Shown here: positions 8,860-20,729 of the stretch, one piece after another | How the letters are laid out: each line of letters begins with the position of its first letter | Numbering within the stretch: the stretch's first letter is position 1 | Assembly (NCBI RefSeq): GCF_036013975.1 | Contig: NZ_CP107904.1 | Coordinates: forward strand, 6,915,001-6,979,000 | Direction: 5' to 3' | DNA: 64,000 nucleotides | DNA from: Kitasatospora sp. NBC_00458 | GTDB lineage: Bacteria; Actinomycetota; Actinomycetes; Streptomycetales; Streptomycetaceae | Notes under the pieces: generated by a model | Told to the model about the DNA's origin: nothing | Databases searched by the model: none | Seen by the model: only the letters and a program-made list of their open reading frames with translations | Position numbers and translations under genes: made by a program

Positions 8860-9587
8860 CCACGAGCCAGCACACGACCACGACCGGCACCACGACCGGC
8901 GCCGCCGGCCCGGCCACCGGGCCGACCACCGGCACGACCGGGCCGGAGACCCGCCCGGGCACGGACACGGACACGGGCACGGGCACCGATGCGGCCACGG
9001 AGACGGACCGCGACGCGGCCACGGCCGCCGCCGTCGAGGCCGGACCCCCGCGCACGTCCACCGTCCGGGCCCGCCGGATCCAGCGCACGGCCGTGCGCTG
9101 CACCGGCACCGCCCTGGCCCTGACCGCCGCGCTCGGCGGCGCGACGGACCGGTTCGGCGCCGCCGCCCCGGTGGTGGCCGCCGTCCTCGGCTTCTGGGCC
9201 GCCCCGAGAGCCGAGGGCCTGCCGGTCCGCGCGACCACCTGGCCCGCCCGGCTGACGGCGGCCCGCACCACCCTGCTGGCCGCCGGGTCGGTCCTGCTCG
9301 CCGCACTCGGCGAGCCGCCGTTCTGGCGGGCGCTCGCCGTGACCGTGCTGCTCACCGGCTACCTGCTGCTCCTCGACGCCTTCGGCGCGCACCGCCGGAC
9401 CGTCGGACCGGCCCGCGCGTGGGCCGCGCTGGCCGCGTCCTGCCTGGTGCTGCCGGTGGCGTTCGCACCGTCGTCGGCGGGCGAGTGGTCCCGGCCGGTG
9501 GCCCTGGTCGGCCTGGTCGCCGCGAGCTGGGGCGTGGGCCTGGCGCTGTGGCCGCACCGCCGGGGGAGGCGCGCCGTCCGGCCCTGA
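8856..9587 (+). CDS. Integral membrane protein closing the MoxR/DUF58 operon
   Basis: A 243-residue protein with a Thr/Gly-rich disordered N terminus of about 65 residues, then several hydrophobic helices (roughly 83-112, 145-178 and 183-235) and a basic C terminus. Its GTG start overlaps the DUF58 stop by four bases. It is the usual last membrane component of this cluster. The function is unassigned. Confidence 0.8.
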   Translation: MTTSQHTTTTGTTTGAAGPATGPTTGTTGPETRPGTDTDTGTGTDAATETDRDAATAAAVEAGPPRTSTVRARRIQRTAVRCTGTALALTAALGGATDRFGAAAPVVAAVLGFWAAPRAEGLPVRATTWPARLTAARTTLLAAGSVLLAALGEPPFWRALAVTVLLTGYLLLLDAFGAHRRTVGPARAWAALAASCLVLPVAFAPSSAGEWSRPVALVGLVAASWGVGLALWPHRRGRRAVRP

Positions 9588-9652
9588 CCGCAGCCCCCGC
9601 CCCGGCCCTGACCGCCGCCCCGGCCCTGACCGCAGCTCCCGCCCCGGCCCGT
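9577..9652. repeat. Short tandem repeats carrying the stop codon (GGCCCTGACCGC)
   Basis: The stop of the preceding gene (CGG CCC TGA) is the first of three closely spaced copies of CGGCCCTGACCGC, separated by GCCCC-rich spacers, in the gap between this gene and the convergent dnaE. It parallels the stop-codon repeats at 2067-2180 and 38260-38287. Confidence 0.75.
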
Positions 9653-9695
9653 GAACCGCAGTCGTACTGCGCGGGCCGGGGCGCGGGCGCGGGCC

Positions 9696-13247
<3,552 letters not shown>

Positions 13248-13378
13248 TGCGCTGAGGCTCCTTGCGGATCGGCGACCGGAGGGGAGCCACCAACCCTACG
13301 CGGAGCCGGCGTCCGACTCGCCGTTCCCGGGTGATCGACAGGTGTCCGGGACGGAATTCGTGTACGGGGGCGGACGCG

Positions 13379-13410
13379 CCGGTGGCGCCGCAGTTCTGCG
13401 GCGCCACCGG
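13379..13410 (-). terminator. Hairpin terminator after the surface-protein gene
   Basis: A perfect 14-bp stem (CCGGTGGCGCCGCA with its complement) and a four-base loop, about 70 bp past the surface-protein stop and upstream of dnaE. There is no U-tract, which is usual for this group. Confidence 0.65.
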
Positions 13411-13478
13411 GGTCCTGCTCCGTCCGACCGGTCTGTTCAGCGGTCGGTCAGCGGTCGGTCACCGACCGGAGCGGTGGG

Positions 13479-16400
13479 TCAGCTGTGCCTCCCGGGTCGA
13501 CGGTAGGCCACCAGGCAGAGCACCAGGCCACCGAGGACGGCGATGCCGCCGAGGAGGGTCAGCAGCGGTCCGGGCTGGCCGCCGGTGCCCGGCAGCGACG
13601 GGCTGCCCGACGGGGGGCCCGGGTGCTTGGTGTGGCTCGGCGGGACGCTCGCCGTCCCGGTGGCGGTCGCGCTGTGCGAGTGCGAGTGGGTGTGCGAGTG
13701 CGAGTGGGTCGGAGTGCGGGTCGGGGTCGGGGTCGGGGTCGGGCTCGGGGTCGGGGTCGGGGTCGGGGTGAGCGTCGGGCTCGGGCTCGACGTCGGGCTC
13801 GGCGAGGGACTGGGGGAGCCGGTCGGGGACGGGGACGGGGACGGGCTGGGCGAGGGTGACGGGCTCGGCGACGGCGAGGGCGACGGCGACGGGCTCGGCG
13901 AGGGGGACGGAGACGGCGACGGGGACGGGCTGGGCGACGGCGAGGGCGACGGTGACGGGCTCGGCGAGGGCGACGGGCTGGAGGTCTGCAGCACCACGCC
14001 CATGTCCAGGTCGAGGTTCCGCTGGCCGCCGGAGAGCGTCACGGTCTGGGTGGTGCCGGTGGCGGGGTCCGCGTCGGAGTCCTTGGCCGGGTCACCGCCT
14101 TGGCCGCGCGTGGTGACGGTGGCACCCGCGGGGAGGGTCGCCAGGTCGAACTGGACCTGGTAGGTGCCGTCGGGAAGGTTGTCGAACAGGTAGCGGCCGT
14201 CGGCGTCGGTCACGGTGGTGACCGGCCGGCCGTCCTTGTCCCGGACCGGCTGGCCGTTGCCGTCCAGCAGCTTCACCGTCACGCCGGGGATGCCGGGGTC
14301 GCCGGGCTTCTGGATGCCGGAGTGGTCGAGGTCCTGCCAGACGAGGTCGCCGAGGGCGTTGTTCGACGGGGTGGTCCGCTTGATCGCCACGCCGACCTTG
14401 GCGGGTTCGGCGGGCAGCAGCTGCCGGCCGCTGGAGTCGGTGGCCGTGTAGGCGAAGCTGTTCCAGGCGTACTCGTCGTCGGGAGCGTCCACCGGGGCGA
14501 CCATCGGCCAGGTGAGGGTGAAGGACGCGCCCGAGGCGAGGGTGCCCGCGCGGTGGATCCTGAACCAGGTCGCCGTTCCCGGGCCGGGGAAGGCGGTGGT
14601 CCACACGGCGGCGGCGTCGCAGCCGGCCCGGTCGACCAGGACGCTCTCCACGCACGGGTTGGGGTTGGTGGTGTACTCGATCACCACGGTCGGGTCGCTG
14701 CTGGTGATCGCCTCGCTCAGCGAGGGCGTCCAGGTGCTGCCGCGCGGCGCGTCCTGGGTCAGCACGTAGTTGTCGCCCGGGGCGGGCAGCTTGTCGTAGG
14801 CGATGAACTCGGTGACCGGGTCCGGCGAGTCGTTGCGCACCGTCATCCGGTACGACATGCCGCCGCCGGGGGTGGTGGAGCCCAGGCTGACGTAGTCGGA
14901 GTCGAGGTCGCCCTTGACCTCCTTGAAGGAGCGCAGCACCGACGGCACCTGCACCTCGACGCCCGAGCTGGCGCGGCAGAGGATCTCGGTGGTGTTGCCG
15001 TTGGAGTTCAGGTCGAGCACGTCCGGCACGCCGCTGTCGAAGCCGCTGCTCATGCAGGTGACCGGCTGGGTGGGCTGGTCGACGGTGACGTAGACCTCGT
15101 TGTTCAGGGTGCCGCCCCGTACGCTGCCGGCCACCATGGCGTCGAAGAGCATCCGGTAGGCCAGGCCGTCGTGCAGGTACATCATGTCCGGCGCGCCGGC
15201 CGGCCACTGCATCCGGATGACCTGGCTGCCGTTCGGGCCGGGGCTGACGGTGATCGACTCCGGTGCCTTGGCGTCCGGGTAGTTCGGGTCGGGCCGGGCC
15301 GAGCCCTCGACGTAGACCAGGCCGGCGGGCAGCACGTCGAACAGGACCAGCGGGCGGTCCAGCGGGTGGGCGCTGCGGTTGTACGGGGTGACCTGGAAGG
15401 TGACCTTGCCGCCGGGGGAGGTGAGCGAGCCGGCGACGGTGGTCTTGGCGGCGCCCAGGTTGGTGCCCTGGGTGACGGTGGTGGAGGCGCAGGCGTTCGC
15501 GCCGGCGCTGGCGGTGCCGTCGGTGGCGCTGGTGTCCAGGCAGTTGGTCAGCGGGGTCGGTGCGGGGCGCCCGTCGTGGCCGACGGCCGAGACCTGGGTC
15601 ACCAGCTGGACGGAGTTCCCGGGGCTCCAGCCGGTGGGGATCGGGCCGTTCCAGGTGAACCGGAGGCCGTCGAGCCAGCGGCCGACGGGGATGCCCAGGG
15701 TGTCGGAGGCGGGGTCGCCCGCACCCTCGGCGAATGTGACCCGCCGCGGGGCGGACCCGTTGAACGGGCTGCCGGGGGTGAACGTCAGCCAGGTCGGGTC
15801 ACCGTCGAGCCGGTAGTCGAGGGTGAGGCCGATGCTGGTCGGGTTCCACGCCTCCAGCTGGATCGACTGCGGGAAGATCCAGTTGTAGAGGCCCTCGGTG
15901 GTGCCCGCGCCGGGGTCGGTCATGGTCAGGCTGGTGGCCGGACCGGCGGTGTTGGTCGCCGAGAGGCTGAAGGAGTTGATGTCCCCGGAGGCGACGGTCG
16001 ACTGCCACACCTTGCTCGCGGTGACCACGACGCCGGTGGCCGGCGGCTGGAACGTGCCGGTGGTGGCGGCGTCGTCGTCCAGCTGCCGCTCGGGCTCGCC
16101 GAGCGGGGAGCCGAGCAGGTCGGTGGTGTTGGTGGCGCTGGTGCCGTTGGGGAAGTCGCTCTCCGGGAAGTTGACCACCAGGACGCCCGGGAGGCGGCAG
16201 CCGCCCCGGCCGTTGCCGGAGACGAACTCGCCGATGTCGTAGCCCCAGGTGTTGGGGCCGGGGGCGACCGGGGACCAGCCGGGTGAGCGGCCGGTGTCGA
16301 CCACGGCGCCGGGCGGCAGGGTGTCGAGCAGCCGGCTGGTGGTGAGGTCGACGTTGGGGACCAGGTCGGTGGCGCAGGTGCTGAACTGGAAGGTGACCGT

Positions 16401-16943
16401 CCGCCCGTCACTGCTGGAGGTCTGGACGCCCTTGGTGACGGTGTACTGCGGCTGCACCGCGGCCTTGGTGTCGGCGGTCGCCGTCTGGGAGGTCTCCCCG
16501 TCGGCCGTCATGGTGGCCGCGTTGGTCGAGGCGGTCCCGTCGGGGGTGGAGAAGTTGGGGTACTTCATCACCACCGTGATGGTGGCCGTCGTCCCCGGGC
16601 TGAGGCTCTTCAGCTTGATGTCCATCGTGCCGCCCATCGCCCCCTGGGCGGGCACGGTCGAACCGGCCTCGTCGACCGTGGACGGGTCGGGCGTCCAGCC
16701 GACGAACTCCATGTTCGCCGGCAGGGTGTCGATGATCTCCCCGTTGGTGCACTCGGTCACCGAGCAGGTGTACCGGAGGGTGAAGGTGACGTTCTCCCCG
16801 GGGGAGGCGGTCGCCTTGTCGACACTCTTGGTGAAGGAGATCGCGGCCTGCGCCGGTGTGGCCAGCAGGCCGCCGCCCAGCAGGGTACCTGCGAGGAGGG
16901 CGAGCGACGAAACGATTCGCCCGGTTCGATGTGGAATGCGCAT
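13479..16943 (-). CDS. Large cell-wall-anchored surface protein (DUF11/SdrD-B-like domains, Ser-Pro stalk, LPGTG anchor)
   Basis: An 1154-residue secreted protein. Residues 1-33 form a Sec signal peptide ending TPAQA. Several DUF11-like beta-sandwich repeats follow (FTKSVDKATASPGENVTFTL and similar 'PGG.VTF' openings near residues 35, 175, 505 and 690). An SdrD B-like domain spans about residues 860-965 (GDLVWQDLDHSGIQKPGDPG, DADGRYLFDNLPDGTY). Next comes a long Ser-Pro/Thr-Pro stalk (from about 988), a His/Ser/Thr tract, and the sorting signal LPGTG, hydrophobic helix and basic tail YRRPGRHS. It is predicted to be covalently attached to the cell wall by a sortase. The motif is LPxTG rather than the LAxTG of chaplins. 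The 5' end lacks a clear ribosome-binding site. A 20-bp palindrome lies about 60 bp upstream. Confidence 0.9.
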   Translation of the reverse strand: MRIPHRTGRIVSSLALLAGTLLGGGLLATPAQAAISFTKSVDKATASPGENVTFTLRYTCSVTECTNGEIIDTLPANMEFVGWTPDPSTVDEAGSTVPAQGAMGGTMDIKLKSLSPGTTATITVVMKYPNFSTPDGTASTNAATMTADGETSQTATADTKAAVQPQYTVTKGVQTSSSDGRTVTFQFSTCATDLVPNVDLTTSRLLDTLPPGAVVDTGRSPGWSPVAPGPNTWGYDIGEFVSGNGRGGCRLPGVLVVNFPESDFPNGTSATNTTDLLGSPLGEPERQLDDDAATTGTFQPPATGVVVTASKVWQSTVASGDINSFSLSATNTAGPATSLTMTDPGAGTTEGLYNWIFPQSIQLEAWNPTSIGLTLDYRLDGDPTWLTFTPGSPFNGSAPRRVTFAEGAGDPASDTLGIPVGRWLDGLRFTWNGPIPTGWSPGNSVQLVTQVSAVGHDGRPAPTPLTNCLDTSATDGTASAGANACASTTVTQGTNLGAAKTTVAGSLTSPGGKVTFQVTPYNRSAHPLDRPLVLFDVLPAGLVYVEGSARPDPNYPDAKAPESITVSPGPNGSQVIRMQWPAGAPDMMYLHDGLAYRMLFDAMVAGSVRGGTLNNEVYVTVDQPTQPVTCMSSGFDSGVPDVLDLNSNGNTTEILCRASSGVEVQVPSVLRSFKEVKGDLDSDYVSLGSTTPGGGMSYRMTVRNDSPDPVTEFIAYDKLPAPGDNYVLTQDAPRGSTWTPSLSEAITSSDPTVVIEYTTNPNPCVESVLVDRAGCDAAAVWTTAFPGPGTATWFRIHRAGTLASGASFTLTWPMVAPVDAPDDEYAWNSFAYTATDSSGRQLLPAEPAKVGVAIKRTTPSNNALGDLVWQDLDHSGIQKPGDPGIPGVTVKLLDGNGQPVRDKDGRPVTTVTDADGRYLFDNLPDGTYQVQFDLATLPAGATVTTRGQGGDPAKDSDADPATGTTQTVTLSGGQRNLDLDMGVVLQTSSPSPSPSPSPSPSPSPSPSPSPSPSPSPSPSPSPSPSPSPSPSPSPSPSPSPTGSPSPSPSPTSSPSPTLTPTPTPTPSPTPTPTPTRTPTHSHSHTHSHSHSATATGTASVPPSHTKHPGPPSGSPSLPGTGGQPGPLLTLLGGIAVLGGLVLCLVAYRRPGRHS
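13678..13981. repeat. Low-complexity Ser-Pro/Thr-Pro and His-Ser coding repeats
   Basis: This segment encodes the wall-spanning stalk of the surface protein: dozens of Ser-Pro dipeptides, then Thr-Pro, then alternating His-Ser/His-Thr. Six-base units (variants of GACGGC/GAGGGC/GGGCTC on the + strand) dominate. The tract length is likely to vary between strains. Confidence 0.9.
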
Positions 16944-17004
16944 GCCGGTAAGTGCAACCGACCGGGGGACGCGCCCACGAGCGGCGCGGGGCCCGGTGAC
17001 GGCC

Positions 17005-17024
17005 TGTCACCTGATCAGGTGACA
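17005..17024. promoter_or_regulatory. Perfect 20-bp palindrome, candidate operator upstream of the surface-protein gene
   Basis: TGTCACCTGATCAGGTGACA reads identically on both strands. It lies 62 bp upstream of the surface-protein start and 134 bp past the 3' end of the leftward TetR gene. Position and symmetry suggest a repressor or activator site. The TetR regulator next door is an obvious candidate binder, but this is inference. Confidence 0.5.
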
Positions 17025-17157
17025 TCGGTCGGGCTGGGCGGAGGCACCCGTCCGACGGAGGCGGGGAGCGGGGAGCGGGGGTGGGAGCGCCGAGGGTGCG
17101 GCCGTCGAGGTCTTCGCGGCCTGGGGCTACGGGTGCGCGGGGCCGCGGGGCCGCGGC

Positions 17158-17859
17158 TCAGCGGGGGAGGAGGGCCTCGGCGCCGTCGAGGGCGCGGGCG
17201 ACCGTGAAGGCGTGGAACGCGGCGGCGGCGTCCTCGGCGGTCCGCCCGCCGGCGGCGCGCTCCCGGGTGTACCGGGCGTACCGGGCCGCGGAGGCCAGGC
17301 CGGGGTGGTCCGTGGAGTCCTCGTACGCCGCGAGGACGTCGTGCGGGTCGTACCGGGCGGCCGGGGTCGCGGCGCGGTCGTCCTCGGACGCGACCAGCAG
17401 GAAGGCGCTGTCGAACAGGTAGCGGTAGACCGGGGCGGCGTCCGCGCCGAATCCGGCGCGCTCCAGGATGTGCACCCCGGTGTCGATGGCGGGCAGGGCG
17501 GCGGGGACGGTCGGGCCGACGAGGCACATCCGGCGGGCGACGCCCGGGTGCTGCCGCATCACCGCCCGCCCGTCGACCAGGAGCTCGGTGAACCACTGCC
17601 GCCAGGGGAGGTCCCGGTCCGGGACGGGCATGGCGGCGACGACGGCGTCGGTGACCTCGGCGACCACGGCGTCGCGGTCGCCGATGTGGTGGTAGATCAC
17701 GCCCGGCCACACGTCGAGGGCCCCCGACAGCTGCCGGATCGACCAGTTGTCCAGCCCATGCGCCCTGGTCAGCTCCAGGGCGGCGGCCACGATCTTCTCC
17801 GCGGTGATGGGCGGGAGGCCTTCGGCCATGCGGGAGCGTCTGCGGGGGGACCGGATCAT
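17158..17859 (-). CDS. TetR-family transcriptional regulator
   Basis: A 233-residue repressor-type protein. The N-terminal helix-turn-helix domain covers residues about 18-65 (ITAEKIVAAALELTRAHGLDN, then WSIRQLSGALDVWPGVIYHH). An all-helical ligand/dimerisation domain of TetR_C type follows. The start at 17859 is preceded by TAGGG seven to eleven bases upstream, a better ribosome-binding site than the internal ATG at 17829. The ligand is unknown. The neighbours (surface protein downstream, PhzE-like gene upstream, both leftward) do not form an obvious target operon. Confidence 0.88.
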   Translation of the reverse strand: MIRSPRRRSRMAEGLPPITAEKIVAAALELTRAHGLDNWSIRQLSGALDVWPGVIYHHIGDRDAVVAEVTDAVVAAMPVPDRDLPWRQWFTELLVDGRAVMRQHPGVARRMCLVGPTVPAALPAIDTGVHILERAGFGADAAPVYRYLFDSAFLLVASEDDRAATPAARYDPHDVLAAYEDSTDHPGLASAARYARYTRERAAGGRTAEDAAAAFHAFTVARALDGAEALLPR

Positions 17860-18040
17860 ACGGCGACCCTAGTTCAGCGCCCGAGAGTCTGGCGAGAGCC
17901 GGTGCCGTGCGCCCGCCGGGCTGCGGCGCCGCCCCGGGGGCGCGTTGACCTGGCCTTTTCGATGTCAGCGGCGGCCCATCGGCGGGGGTTCGCACCGCCG
18001 CTTGGACGGCGTTCAAGAGGCGGTGCGGCCGGGACGGGAG

Positions 18041-18078
18041 GGGAGGCGGTCGGCGGCACCCGCTGCCGACCGCCTCCC
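18041..18078 (-). terminator. Hairpin terminator after the PhzE-like gene
   Basis: A perfect 14-bp stem (GGGAGGCGGTCGGC with its complement) and a ten-base loop, starting just inside and after the end of the leftward PhzE-like gene at 18086. Confidence 0.6.
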
Positions 18079-18085
18079 GGCCCGC

Positions 18086-20140
18086 TCAGGCGGTTCCGGC
18101 CGGTTCGGCCCGTTCGGCCCGTTCGGCCGGTTCCGCCAGCAGATCGGCGAGCAGGCCGCCGAGGACCGCGGGGCCGTTGCGGGTGAGGACGGACGCCGGA
18201 TGGAACTGCACGGAGGCGAAGTCCGGCCCGCGCAGGGCGTGGACCTCGTCGTCGGCGGGGTCGCGGGAGACCCGGACGCTGCCGGGCCGCCAGAGGGAGG
18301 GGAAGTCCTCGGAGCCGCAGCGGGCGACGAAGGCCGAGTGGAAGCCGACCGGCTCGGACCGCCCGAACAGGTCCACGACCCGCTGGACGCCCCGCTGCGG
18401 GACGGGTCTGCGGACGACGGCCAGGCCGAGCAGGGTGCAGAGCACCTGGTGGCCGAGGCCGACCGCGAGGAACGGGGTGCCGTTCGAGAGCAGCCGCGCG
18501 GTGGCGGTCCGGAGCCGGGCGATCCCGGGGCCGGTGCTCCGCCGGGGGTCGCCGGGGCCGGGACCGGTGACCACCAGGTCGTACCCGTCCAGGCCGTAGG
18601 CGTCGACGCCGAACGGGTCCGGGCCGGCGGGGTACTGGCCTGCGAGGTAGGGGCCGGCGAGGTGGGGGCCCGTGAGGCACGGGCCGGTGCCGTTCGGGCC
18701 GGTGGTGTGCGGTTCGTCGAGCCGGCGGACCTCGACGGTGGCGCCGAGGGCGGTGAGCAGGGTCCGGTCCGGGGCGGTCAGCGCGTCCCCGGAGTCCAGG
18801 ACGAGGATCCGGCGACCTTCGAGCGCGGGCACCGGTCGTGCGCGCTCGCCCGGCGCCGACTGCCAGAAGGCGGCGAGCGGCTCGTTGCGGCCGGCGAGGG
18901 CCCGGCGGACGGCGGGGTGCGAGCCGAGGTCGGGCGGTTCCGGTGCGCGCTCCCCGGGCACGGGGGCGTCGGCTGCCAGGGCCCGGAGCAGGCCGGCGGT
19001 CTCGGCCGTCGTCCTGGTTGCCGCTCCGGCCGTCGCCGCCGGGTCCGACCCGTGCACCCGGGCCGGAGCGGGGTGGAACCGCAGACGGCCGGCCGCGTCG
19101 ATGTCGGCGGTCCCGTCGAGCACGGCGGAGTCCAGGGCCTGGCGGCCGCGGCCGTCCCTGCCGATCAGCGCGATCACGCCGGGGTGGCCGTCCGGGGCGG
19201 CCCCGGCGGCGGGGGAGGTTCCGTCGTCGAGCGCTGCTCCGTCGTCGGGGGCGGTCGGCGCGGGGAGCGTCTCGTGGAGGATCTCCCGGACGTCGCGGGT
19301 GGTCCGGCCCTCGACCAGGTACTCGGTGTGGGCGAGCCGGTGCGTGCTCCGCAGGCGGGGACCGGTGATCCGGCCGCCGTCCTCGCAGAGCCGACCCGCC
19401 GTTCCGAGTCCTTCGTCGACCGCCCGGTAGAGCCCGGCGGCCTCCTCGGGGTCGGCCAGGAAGGCCAGGAGCCCCTCGGGGGCGGGCCCGTCGGACGGGT
19501 ACCGGTGGGTGCCGCCGACCGGGTTCAGTACGACGGTGCCGCGGTCGAGGGCGACGTGGCGACGGGGCGAGGCTCCGATGAAGGCGTGGTCACCGGTGTG
19601 CACGACGAACGTCCAGTACGAGCCCGGGTGTCGTCCCAGCAGTCGCCGGAAGAGGGCGAGCGCGGCGGTCGGCGACCAGTCGGCGACGGTGGCCGCGAAG
19701 GGGCGCCCGGTGCCGGGCACGCCGGGCACGCCGGGCACGCCGGGAGCGCCGACGGGGCCGGCGTCCGGTTCGGTGAGGGCGACCGGTGTGCCGGGCAGCA
19801 GTCCGAGCACCTCCGCGACCGGGGCCAGCGCCTGCTCGGTGACGGTGAGCGCGGTCAGTCCACCCGGCCCGGTCAGTCCACCCGGCCTGGCCGGTCCCCC
19901 CGGCGCGGGGCCTTCGCCCTGTGGCAGGCGGGGGAGGAGGGCGAGGACGTGGTGGCGGCCGGGGGCGTCGGTGTCCGGCACCGGTACGGGCAGGTCGGCG
20001 ATCCGGGCCGGGTGGCTCACCGTGCCGGTGAGGACGTCGAGGATGCCGGGACCGGTGGTCCCGGGGCGGTGCACCAGGGCGAACGGCGGCGGCGCGGAGC
20101 CGGTGATGAGGCGGAGCAGGCGCTGGGCGGTCCTGGTCAT
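18086..20140 (-). CDS. PhzE/anthranilate-synthase-like fusion with eroded active sites (probable pseudoenzyme)
   Basis: A 684-residue fusion of a chorismate-binding (TrpE/PhzE-like) domain (residues about 1-430) and a class I glutamine amidotransferase domain (about 465-665). Family landmarks are recognisable: VADWSPTAALALFRRLL, YWTFVVHTGD, RLAHTEYLVEGRTTRDVRE and GVIALIGRDGRG. Key motifs are damaged. The amidotransferase nucleophile motif is AVGLGHQ, with Gly where the catalytic Cys belongs. The downstream FHPES is FHPAS. The chorismate-domain GSPxENA segment is replaced by an Asp/Ala/Gly insert, and IRTADI reads DGTADI. Repeats (GVPGVPGVPG, and Gly-Pro pentads around residues 480-510) fill the linkers. 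The family makes aminodeoxyisochorismate or anthranilate from chorismate and glutamine, and this copy probably cannot do so by the normal route. A probable iron box lies about 390 bp upstream. Confidence 0.8.
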   Translation of the reverse strand: MTRTAQRLLRLITGSAPPPFALVHRPGTTGPGILDVLTGTVSHPARIADLPVPVPDTDAPGRHHVLALLPRLPQGEGPAPGGPARPGGLTGPGGLTALTVTEQALAPVAEVLGLLPGTPVALTEPDAGPVGAPGVPGVPGVPGTGRPFAATVADWSPTAALALFRRLLGRHPGSYWTFVVHTGDHAFIGASPRRHVALDRGTVVLNPVGGTHRYPSDGPAPEGLLAFLADPEEAAGLYRAVDEGLGTAGRLCEDGGRITGPRLRSTHRLAHTEYLVEGRTTRDVREILHETLPAPTAPDDGAALDDGTSPAAGAAPDGHPGVIALIGRDGRGRQALDSAVLDGTADIDAAGRLRFHPAPARVHGSDPAATAGAATRTTAETAGLLRALAADAPVPGERAPEPPDLGSHPAVRRALAGRNEPLAAFWQSAPGERARPVPALEGRRILVLDSGDALTAPDRTLLTALGATVEVRRLDEPHTTGPNGTGPCLTGPHLAGPYLAGQYPAGPDPFGVDAYGLDGYDLVVTGPGPGDPRRSTGPGIARLRTATARLLSNGTPFLAVGLGHQVLCTLLGLAVVRRPVPQRGVQRVVDLFGRSEPVGFHSAFVARCGSEDFPSLWRPGSVRVSRDPADDEVHALRGPDFASVQFHPASVLTRNGPAVLGGLLADLLAEPAERAERAEPAGTA

Positions 20141-20528
20141 CGCCGCACGCTTCCGGCGGCGGTCGGCGGCGCACCCGGTGATCCGGCCGGTGAACCGGTC
20201 GGCGGTGCGCTCGGAGCCGCGGTCGGCGTGGAGTACGGGGCTGTCTGCGGGATCGTCAAGGGAGCGGTCCCTCCGGGAGGGTGGCGGCGGAGGTGGCGGG
20301 TGCCGCCCACACCCGGCCGCGCCGGACCCTGCCGCCCGGGGGCGGGGCCGGTCCGAGCTGTGCCGTCACGACAGGGGGTGCCGTCCCGACGGACGGAGCC
20401 GCTGCGATGGAGGCCGGAACGGTCCGGGCCGGCACGGCGGGGGTGGGTCTGGTCCGGACAGGGCTGGACAGGACGGCCGGCGCGACATGGTCGAAGGGCC
20501 ATCTGCAGCTCCCGTTGGACGCTGTATA
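20141..20528. other. Long leader/intergenic region before the PhzE-like gene
   Basis: 388 bp between the candidate iron-regulated promoter and the PhzE-like start. A leftward reading frame (20137-20502) overlaps the gene start by four bases, but it is Pro/Arg-rich, typical of chance GC-rich frames, and is not called. No hairpin or known riboswitch was recognised, so the region could be a long 5' leader. Confidence 0.4.
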
Positions 20529-20547
20529 TGAAGTGAGGCTAACCTTA
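20529..20547 (-). promoter_or_regulatory. Probable iron box (DmdR/IdeR/DtxR-type operator)
   Basis: Read leftward, the 19 bases are TAAGGTTAGCCTCACTTCA, matching 16 of 19 positions of the actinobacterial iron-box consensus TWAGGTTAGSCTWACCTWA. TTGAC elements lie immediately upstream on the same strand (around 20556-20570). The only leftward gene downstream is the PhzE-like gene, so iron-dependent repression of that gene is inferred. Confidence 0.6.
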
Positions 20548-20686
20548 CCTACTCGCGGTCAACAAACGTCAAGCATTTCCTGTGCGACCCGTTCCGCGGA
20601 CCCCGTCCCGCGTCTCCCGGCCCGCTCCCCGGCTCGCGGAACCCGTCCAGCGGACGCGGCCCCGCGGACCCCGTCCGCACACACGA

Positions 20687-20720
20687 ATGCGCCGCCCCCG
20701 CCGGTGCGGGGACGGCGCAT
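20687..20720 (-). terminator. Hairpin terminator after cobF
   Basis: A 15-bp stem with one mismatch (ATGCGCCGCCCCCGC against GCGGGGACGGCGCAT) and a four-base loop, starting ten bases after the cobF stop. Confidence 0.65.
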
Positions 20721-20729
20721 GGGCGGGCG

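Noticed and set aside
20137..20502. A 121-codon leftward ORF overlapping the PhzE-like start
   Set aside because: Arg/Pro-rich low-complexity translation, no recognisable domain and no ribosome-binding site. Probably leader sequence.
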